From Przewalskia tangutica (taxonomy: Eukaryota > Streptophyta > Magnoliopsida > Solanales > Solanaceae), in assembly GCA_029844215.1 (NCBI GenBank), contig JAQGDG010000157.1:62001-126000 (forward strand): a DNA stretch of 64,000 bases, given 5' to 3'. The notes under the pieces are model-generated. The model saw only the letters and a program-made list of their open reading frames with translations, was not told the DNA's origin and searched no databases. Made by a program: the position numbers and the translations under genes. Positions 56,513 through 64,000 of the stretch are shown here, piece after piece (within the stretch, counting starts at the first letter, position 1; the number at the start of each line of letters is the position of its first letter).

Positions 56513-59500
56513 TGTCACGACCGAACTGGGCGTGGTGGTGCCTACCGGGCACCCTGGTGATACAACATCAGTAATCGTGAACATAAAACACATACATGAA
56601 ACAAATGAAGTACAAAACGATGTCGAGAAAACTTGCCTTTCGGCATATATATAAATAACAACTCTTACAAATGAGCAGTTTAATCCTTTTTACAAACCAC
56701 GCTTGCGATTACTACGGACCTAAGAAATGATATGACAACAATGGCGGGACGGGGCCCGCCATACCACGAATGTAAATACCTACAACGACAGGACTATGCG
56801 AGATAAGCCTCGGAGAAAGCGGAGCTTTCCCAACGCTTGTGACCCTAAGGCGAGATCAACGGCGGTGTACCTTTACTGCGGCATGAACGCGGCCCGAGGA
56901 GGTCGATCTGGCAGTACCAAGTATGTGAAACATGAAGATCACGTAAATGAAATCATAGTAGTCTATAAGCGGGAGACATGTATGATAACCAAACTACGAT
57001 TCATAATAAATAGCGGTCATGTCTAGTCGGGGACTCACGCCTCAGTCATCACTCGATATAACAATGGGTCTCACGCCACAACATCAATCATGCCCATGGA
57101 ATACCTTCCCGCCGCTGCGATCGATGATAGAAAAGCACCAAGGAATACACATGAACAGCGGGTCCCACCGTGTCCAAATAAAACGATGCGGGGTAAATGC
57201 GAAGGCATAGCGTACTAACACCAGCGGTACTAACAAGGTCATAAATCGTATCATGATATCTGTCTGGCGTCCGCATGATCAAAGCGGTCGCCGCGCGCAA
57301 TATCAAATGTGCGCGTCTAGCCTGAACTCCGCGACTCCGCGTAGGCCGATCTCATAGGCGCATGAGGTATAACCCGCATCGAGGTAGCTACTCCGGCGTC
57401 GCCCCGACTCGCGATCCGCATGGCACATAGACCGCATGACCATAAAGGCGCGCTAACACGGAACTCTCGTAGCTCGCGATAGGCCCCGGGACCCGCGTGA
57501 GGTATTCTCGAATCATGGTCCCGCATCGCTGAGTCTACCCGCGTCGGAGGCGGCTTAACCCGGAAACACGGTGAGTTGTATAATACCAACATAACGATTT
57601 ATCGTTTAAACAACCTAAGCACAATCACGGAAAACCCTTTACACACATCACGCGAATACTAACACACGTAGCATCCTAATATGATTACTTATCAAATCAA
57701 TACGAAGGTATTACAAGGCTATCACAAACCAACACAATCCAGATTATACACAAGGTACATTACATTATATGATTAACAAGATCGAGTATCTATTCCCAAA
57801 GTACTTCATACATTATCTTTTAAAAGATGCGTTACTTTCACAAAAGTCACACAATACGTAGTATATGAAAATAGAGTGATTATCTTTTGAAGTGAATCAA
57901 ACACTTATCTTTGTAAAATCAAGTAACAACATTATTATCAAACGTCAAGTTTGCCTAATTTCAAATGTTCACGTTTCTTATTTTAGAAAGGTTTAGTAGT
58001 TCATAGTCTTATTCATTTAAGAATATAATTCTCTTTTAACTATCGAGAAACATAAGCCTTATATGTGAGTAGGGTATTCTTGTTTATAACAATCTTATTA
58101 CAATGACCATGATCTAGGAAATATCATTTTGTCTCATCTTAGCTTCTGCGGATGGAAGTTTCTCTTGGTTTTAATAATACTTAATCTGTCAAAACATTTC
58201 CTTTTATTAACGCTGCGATGGTTTGTCGATACACATTACGATTTCGAAATCGAGAAAACATTCTTAAGCCGTTAAACCTAACTTCCCATAAAGCTAGTAT
58301 AACTCTTAAGTTTTCAAAAAAACCAAGTATTACTTCTTCTTCGAAATGATTCAAAAATCTTTTGAAATACTTCAAGTTCTTTATTAACACATAATAAGCG
58401 GTTATAGTTCAAATCGATTTACCTTTTAAAAACCACAAGTATTTTCTTACCAACATAAAGTCGTTATAACCAACTTCCCATAAAGCGTTATAACACTTTA
58501 TGTTTTAAACAATCAAATACATTTAGCATATGCGTCACTGGTACTACATAGTTCACACATATCATGCTAGAAGAGATAGGAAGAGGTTCACATACCTCGC
58601 GGCAGTATCGACTAATAGCAAAACGCTCAAGTACTTCCAACCGTCGGCTACTCCTTAAGCAGTAGATCGCGCCACGCGTAGTACATAAGGCCACAGCGCT
58701 TATTAATATTTAGATCCTTCGTAGAACATTCTACGTAAAATTCGGCGCACCTCCACATGGCGTAAATCTCCTCTCTATCGGGTAGGCTAAGCCAACCGAG
58801 GGGTTATCGTCTAAACCGGACGTGCACAATTCTACCTCACGTAAAAGCTACACAAGTCTCTGTAATACGATCCTATGTAAATACTGATTCGATTACTCTT
58901 CTTTCGAAAAGGTTTCTTATTATTGGGCTTAAGTCAAAAGACATTGCGATAACAACGTTCGATTCTATATATAGTATACTTCAACTATATAGTCTAACAA
59001 TCATGTAATTTCCAATTACAATAGAGGACAAGATATTTACCTCGATAAGCCCATAATTATCCAAGTTTAAATGTCGATCTGAGCAAGGTTTAGCTCCTAC
59101 TCGTGCGCTCAGGCCAGCTCAAACAACCCTTAGAAGTTCTAACCAACTTCTACTTATTACTCCAACTAACTATGGAGATTTTCCTTAGGAGCTTCGGTTT
59201 TGTAGTGAAGGGAAGTATAATAGTATTTACGGGCTTTTCGTATAAGTATAACCTTAGAATACTACAAGGTATCTGCTAAGGTAATTTGGGCATTATAACA
59301 ATACTTTTGAGTATTTCTACCAAGAGGGGGTATTATCTGAAACAACTAGGCTAGGGGTACCCAGCTAGCACCCAGGGGAAAGGGCTCTCGGCCAAGGGGA
59401 GGGAGGCTCTTGGCGAACTCTACACTAAGGGGAGGAGGAGGAATTTAACACTTGGAAATATTTAGGAATGGATGAACAAGTCTTCCGAGGGGGTATTTAT

Positions 59501-59911
59501 AGCAAAACCCAAGGCAACCAATGGCGAGATCAAGCCATGTGCAAGGCAAGTGTAAGGCCTAGATCAAGCCAAGTGCACCCTAACCTACTCCACCAACATG
59601 GCAAAACAAGCCACAAAACAAGGCCCAAATTAAGGGACCAATCGGCCAAGGCCAACCACCGACCGCTCTAAATCGCCTAATGAGGGTGACAAGTGTCACC
59701 TCCGTTAACAAAATATTTCGTCTCTCGGAAAAATCCATAAAAATATAAATGACATAGCGGAATTTTCCCTACGAAAGTCGTGGAAAGCGTTTCATCAACG
59801 ACTCTAATCGGGTGTTGTGCACAAAGTGAAAATCGGCCAAGCCTACTTAAGCTTCAAAAAAATTTCTACGTACGTCCTTACGTACATACACTGGAAATAC
59901 GGGGTATAACA
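56513..59911 (-). repeat. RE-6 5' LTR
   Basis: Collinear with the 3' LTR. The palindrome is at 59684-59700 (one terminal base short) and the TATA box near 59496-59506. A GC-rich degenerate block lies at about 57310-57570. It ends GGGGTATAACA. Confidence 0.93.
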
Positions 59912-60161
59912 AAGCCTAGCTAGTAACTGGGCCATCTCCTTGTAACCATATCCTCGGCTCCTGGCCGTGGGACTAGAGGCTCAGGTATCGTGGTCTCAGT
60001 AGCTCTTTATTCGCTCTAAACTCTCTGGGCTAGCGGCGTCGCAGAACTCCCGAATGAAGCAACATGCTCGTAATGGCGGGCTCTGTGCCTCGTAACTCTC
60101 TGTATTCTACTCGCGGCTCCTCTCGCCGCCTTCGGGCTCACGGTTGCCTTGCGTGAGGCAT
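59912..60161 (-). pseudogene. gag: RE-5 Gag, 5' portion
   Basis: The ATG complementary to 60159-60161 begins the same MPPRKAT-type N-terminus. The sequence AACTGGGCCATCTCCTTG (59926 on) matches RE-4 at 41095, confirming that gag was one piece before RE-6 inserted. It has many single-base losses and no long open frame. Confidence 0.75.
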
Positions 60162-60348
60162 AACTAGCATACGAATCGCGCAGGAGTCCAACTTATAACA
60201 CGTATCTAAGGCACGATCTCGAGTGAGAAGAATGGAAACCAATCCTAAATATTCTCAGATCCTCCTCGATTATAGGTGTAGTGCGCAACACGCCGATAAT
60301 CAAGACTACTGCTAGATACGGTCTGTAGACACTTTTCGAGGATTAATC

Positions 60349-60359
60349 GCTCGATACCA
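60349..60359 (-). other. RE-5 primer-binding site, one base short
   Basis: Plus strand GCTCGATACCA against GCTCTGATACCA in RE-6. The T of CTG is missing. Confidence 0.75.
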
Positions 60360-60363
60360 CTTT

Positions 60364-63300
60364 TGTCACGACCGACCGTGCGTGGTCGTGCCTTACCCGG
60401 GCACCCTAGTGATACAACATCGAGAAAATCAGCGGAAATAAAAACTTACATGAAACAAGATATCTGATAAGAAAAATAGGCTAACAACGGTCGCTTCTGC
60501 GTATATATAAAAGATTAAACACGAGCGATTCATCCCATTTACAAACCCCGCCCACAGTGATTACTGCACTCTCAAGAATATTATAACACAACGACGGACG
60601 TGGCCCCACCATACCACGAATGTAAGTACCTACAACGACTGACTATACCAAAGATAAGCCTCCGAGAAATGGAGCTTCCCAAAGCTGAATCGTGATCCTA
60701 TGGCGAGGATCAACAATCGGTGTACCTACACTGCGGCATGAGCGGCCCAAGCAGTCGATCTGGCGGTACAGTATGTGAAATCGTAAATCTTGAAATAAAA
60801 TCATAACATTTTAAAACCAATTACAAATACGTCTTAACAACCAATTTAACGCACATAGTGCCACGGCATAAACAAGAGCAAAATAGATATAACGAATCGG
60901 TCTTTTCTAGGCGCTAATGATCGAAGCAAGGCGATCGCCCGTAGTATCATTATGCGAGCCTAATCCTGAACTCCGCGATCGCGTAGACCGCTGGTCGCGT
61001 GAGGTATTCGCGTCGGGGTAGCTAACCCGGCATCAACTCGACTCCGCGATCGCGTAGTCACTGGACGCGTGAGGTATTCCTCGCGTCGGCGTAACACCGT
61101 GATCATTCGGAACTCCGCGACTCGCATAGGTCCCATGGACCGCGTGAGGTATTCTCGCATCGAGGTGGCTAACCCTCGGCATAACAAGTCGGGGTAAGTG
61201 ATATAATACCGGATAATCGCTTATCGTTAAACAACATAAGCACAACAAGAAAACCCTTACACAAGCGTCACAAGACTAACACACGTGGCGTCATAACATG
61301 TTTACTTATCAAACCAACAAGAAAGTATTACAAGGCTATCATAAGCCAACATAGTCAAGTTACTCACACAAAAGTCACGATGCACCCGTAGTATCAAAAT
61401 AGAGTAACTATCTTTTAAGCAAACCAAAACAATTTCCATACCTTCTTTTTAAACCTATCTTAAGACAAAAACATGCCTTCCTTTTTAAACCATTTTAAGA
61501 CAAAACCATACCTTCCTTTAAAACAAAGACACTTTTTCCTTTTTAAAGTCAAGTAGCAATATACTTTTTAAACCAAGTGTCTTACTCTTTTAAAAACAAG
61601 TAACCTATACTTTTAAATCAAGTTACTTCTCCTTTCCCAAAATCAAGTTGTTTATAAGTCAAGTCTCTTTACTTCCAAAAATCAGTCTCTTAATCTTTAA
61701 ATCATATCTTTTAAGGAAACCAACCTCCAACTTTTAAAATGTCAAGTTATTATTTTAAATCCAATGATAAACCATTCTTTTGTTTTCATAAAGTCGTTAT
61801 AAATAACTTCCCATAAAGCAATTATAACACTTTATGTTTTAAACCAACCAAGGACAACTATTCTCATTTTCGAAATCAAGATAACTTTATTCTTTAAAAG
61901 ACCCCACACCCATTACTCATGAATGAGGTTTTACAACTTTTTAACATAATTCAAGTCCTTAATATTTCATAACAAGTCACTTAACTTTGGAATCAAGTCA
62001 AGGACACAAAAGAAAAATCAAATTCCTTTAAACACACATGCGTCTACCGTACTACATAGTTCACAAAAATCATGCTAGAAAGGATAGGAAGAGGTTCACA
62101 TACCTCGCGACGATTATCGACAATTAGCAAAACGCTCCAAGTATCATAACCCTGCTAGCCTTTTCCACCCTTTAAGTAGAATACGCTACTCGTAGTACTT
62201 CAACCTATAATGGCCATAAAACGTTTATTAACTTCTAGATCCCTTCGTAGAATATTTCTAAGTACCAGGTTCCATATTCTACGGAAAATTCGGCAGCACC
62301 TCCCTCCCCGTAACCACATAAATAACCTCCACTAACAAGTCCCACTACCAAACCAACAACTCAGAGGGAATTACACGTCTAACCGGACGTGTACAATTCT
62401 GCCCTACAATAATACTATAAGTCTACTGTAAATACAGTCCAATGTAAATACAGTTCAATTATTTTTAACCATCCTTCCATAAATCATATACTCAATTATA
62501 TATTACTACAACATGTAATCTCCAATTACAATAGGGGGATAAAGATCATTACCTCGATAAGCCCAAAATTATCCAAGATTTATAAGTCGATCCTGAGCAA
62601 CGTTTAGCTCCAATTCCTTACGCTCCAACCCGCTCCAAGAAACCCTTAGAAGTTTCTAAACAACTTCTCTTAACACTTCAACTCCAAATAGTGAAGAACA
62701 CTTAGGCTTTAAAAAAGTCCACTTTCGGCCAAGGCAAGGTTTCAAGGCTAGGGATGTGAAATCTTTTCCAACTCTTGGTACACAATCTTCCTAACACCCT
62801 AAGGAAGAACACTTAAAAGTTTAAGAATTTTTGGACAACATTTTGGTCAAGATCTTAGCCAAAAACGAGAGCACTCACTAAAGGGGAGAGAGTATTTTTC
62901 AAGCTTGGAAATCTCTAAGTGTGGATGAATATGTCTTGCACTCAAGGGGGTATTTATAGAGAAATCAAGGGCTAGGATTAAAGCAAGTGTAAGGTGAAGA
63001 TTGGGTCCAAGTGTGAGTGGATTCTTCCAACCAAATGTCCACCACAACTTTGAGACATTTGGCCACCACATTAAAGAGACATGTGGCTAGCCACATGTCC
63101 CTAAAAATGTCCAAGACCAAGGGGGGGGGGGGGTGCCATATGTCGCCCTCCTACTCGTCCAAAATATTTCATCTCCCGAAAATATCCGTAATGCCAAAAA
63201 TCCGAAAATAAAGTGGGCCCCACAAAACCATAAATTTTCCCCGTGGGGCCCACGTGACCAATTCCGGAAATAATATTCCATAATTCTCAATTATTCCAAA

Positions 63301-63471
63301 AAGTCCGAATACCAAATCTGGGAATCCAATTCCCATTAACGAACCTTTTTCCTTCAAAAAATCCGGAAACTTTTCCGTCGAAAAATCACATATTTCTTCC
63401 TTTCCAATTTTAATGTCGTATTCTCGTACGTACGTCCTTGTATAAATACTCTGGAACTACGGGGTGTAACA
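60364..63471 (-). repeat. RE-5 5' LTR
   Basis: TGTCACGACC...GGGGTGTAACA, collinear with 44612-47724. A 13-base G-run lies at 63121-63133 and GTGGGCCCCAC at 63213-63223, with the near-copy GTGGGGCCCAC at 63243-63253. A GC-rich degenerate block (about 60950-61170) is where most LTR-LTR differences fall. Confidence 0.95.
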
Positions 63472-63476
63472 ACCTA
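63472..63476. repeat. RE-5 target-site duplication, right copy (ACCTA)
   Basis: Identical to 44607-44611 and followed at once by the missing end of the RE-4 LTR (CATACCCTGGAACTACGGGG). Confidence 0.93.
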
Positions 63477-63503
63477 CATACCCTGGAACTACGGGGTGTA
63501 ACA
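63477..63503 (-). repeat. RE-4 5' LTR, terminal 27 bases
   Basis: CATACCCTGG...GGGGTGTAACA completes the LTR broken at 44611. It is followed by CCCTT, the right-hand RE-4 duplication. Confidence 0.93.
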
Positions 63504-64000
63504 CCCTTTGTCGCTCTAATCAAATCCTGCTTTCTGTGGCGTAACTACTGGAAGGTGATGAACCACCATCGATCCGAAGGTGAGTCGTAACATCCGCGCC
63601 ACCTGCGGTCCGACAATTTCTGCAAAATGGCCCTGCTGTCAAGCATAACAAGCTATCAGTAGTACGACACTCCCATAAGAACACCTACCACAACGGCCAT
63701 GCAGGGTGGGGTGGCCTCACTCAGCTAACACCCTCTCCAGAACCATCAATCCAAGAATCGACTTGGTAGGCTAAGTCATCCCACTGTATCTCTCCTACTA
63801 GGACATTCTCTCATCACATGTCACGGCGTGGTAAAACAAGCATTAGTAAAGCGACATTTCGGGATGACGTCTGCAGCATAGTGAATCTGAGGAAAATCGA
63901 ATCTGGGTGGCTAGAACCTATGTAAATCGTGAACGAAACCACGGAGCTCGACCAACTCCTGCATACCGAGCGTCCACGAGCAGTGGAGGACCACTCTGAT
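63504..64000 (-). pseudogene. gag: RE-3 Gag, 3' portion, runs off the window
   Basis: CCCTTTGTCGCTCTAATC joins the spacer end to gag as in RE-1, RE-4 and RE-5. Two knuckle-coding regions (about 63610-63700 and 63840-63890) parallel RE-5 49485-49570 and 49680-49760. No frame is open for long. The capsid part, gag start, primer site and 5' LTR should follow to the right. Confidence 0.75.

Larger units (their letters stand above)
50546..59911 (-). mobile_element. RE-6: innermost Ty3/gypsy derivative, in the RE-5 gag
   Basis: The 3' LTR is 50546-53947 (3,402 bp), the interior 53948-56512, and the 5' LTR 56513-59911 (3,399 bp). AAGC at 50542-50545 and 59912-59915 is the duplication (a fifth base differs: CAAGC left, AAGCC right). 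LTR start type (TGTTATACCCC GTATTTCC) and the U3 palindrome resemble RE-2 rather than RE-3/4/5. The interior has reduced gag, a spacer and a poor integrase relic. As the innermost insertion it is the youngest of the right-hand stack. Confidence 0.92.
44612..63471 (-). mobile_element. RE-5: Ty3/gypsy deletion derivative inside the RE-4 5' LTR, hosting RE-6
   Basis: The 3' LTR is 44612-47724 (3,113 bp), the 5' LTR 60364-63471 (3,108 bp), and the interior 47725-50545 plus 59912-60363. Perfect ACCTA duplications flank it. The interior carries gag, the spacer and the integrase 3' relic, the same layout as RE-3, and its LTRs closely match RE-3, so both belong to one subfamily. RE-6 lies in the gag. 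Confidence 0.93.
36705..63503 (-). mobile_element. RE-4: small gag-only Ty3/gypsy derivative in the RE-3 interior, hosting RE-5
   Basis: The 3' LTR is 36705-39795 (3,091 bp), the interior 39796-41547 (1.75 kb), and the 5' LTR 41548-44611 plus 63477-63503 (3,091 bp after removing RE-5 and its duplication). Flanks are CCCTA at 36700-36704 and CCCTT at 63504-63508, a four-of-five match. The pre-insertion sequence TTTCCCTTTGTCGC (as at 40756) fits a CCCTT target. The interior keeps a gag start and end but lacks pol and most of the capsid domain. Confidence 0.9.
26109..64000 (-). mobile_element. RE-3: outermost Ty3/gypsy element of the right-hand nest (right end off-window)
   Basis: The 3' LTR is 26109-27560 plus 33348-35016, split by a LINE. 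The interior is 35017-36704, interrupted by RE-4, and resumes at 63504 in gag, running off the right edge. The interior retains the integrase 3' end, a spacer and the gag 3' end; protease, RT and RNase H are absent between gag and spacer. The 5' LTR, about 3.1 kb, should lie right of base 64000. Because everything else in 27561-63503 is inserted into it, RE-3 is the oldest of this stack. Confidence 0.85.

Overview
The window looks like plant nuclear heterochromatin, most likely from a eudicot. The basis is Ty3/gypsy chromovirus-type LTR retrotransposons (Gag starting MPPRKATR, pol order protease-RT-RNase H-integrase, initiator-Met tRNA primer sites), an L1-type LINE with the plant-style DUF4283 ORF1 and zf-RVT tail, and Ty1/copia remnants. 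I found no cellular protein gene, tRNA, rRNA or CRISPR array. All supported coding sequence belongs to retroelements and is broken. Species was not determined. Elements are named RE-1 to RE-6 and LINE here.

Left part (1-21131). RE-1 (minus, from beyond the left edge to 19194) has ~3.5 kb LTRs around a 2.4 kb interior that keeps gag but no pol. RE-2 (plus, 6909-16799) inserted into the right LTR of RE-1 with a perfect 5-bp target duplication, GAAAT. It is the only element here with the full gag-PR-RT-RH-IN order. To the right of RE-1 is a 5'-truncated plus-strand gypsy LTR (19195-20817), then the end of a copia RNase H.

Middle (21132-26108) is AT-rich. It holds a copia-like solo LTR bounded by ATATT duplications (22264-23284), a probable second solo LTR (23363-23998), unclassified sequence, and another truncated gypsy LTR (25083-25824).

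Right part (26109-64000) is a four-deep nest of same-strand, same-family elements: RE-3 contains RE-4, which contains RE-5, which contains RE-6. RE-4 (36705-63503) lies in the RE-3 interior. RE-5 (44612-63471, duplication ACCTA) lies 27 bp from the 5' end of the RE-4 5' LTR. RE-6 (50546-59911, duplication AAGC) lies in the RE-5 gag. A 5.8 kb LINE (27561-33336, 11-bp duplication ACCATTCTTTT) split the RE-3 3' LTR. RE-1 and RE-3 to RE-6 are deletion derivatives that keep gag, a conserved non-pol spacer and sometimes the integrase 3' end. RE-2 shows what an autonomous relative looks like.

The feature most worth a second look is the pattern of differences. Paired LTRs agree closely in AT-rich stretches (about 1% substitutions, no net indel), while GC-rich stretches, primer sites and catalytic codons carry many small changes in which an expected CAG or CTG reads as a CG-containing string. 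This could mean base-calling error at methylated cytosines rather than decay, in which case much of the apparent gene death is artefactual.
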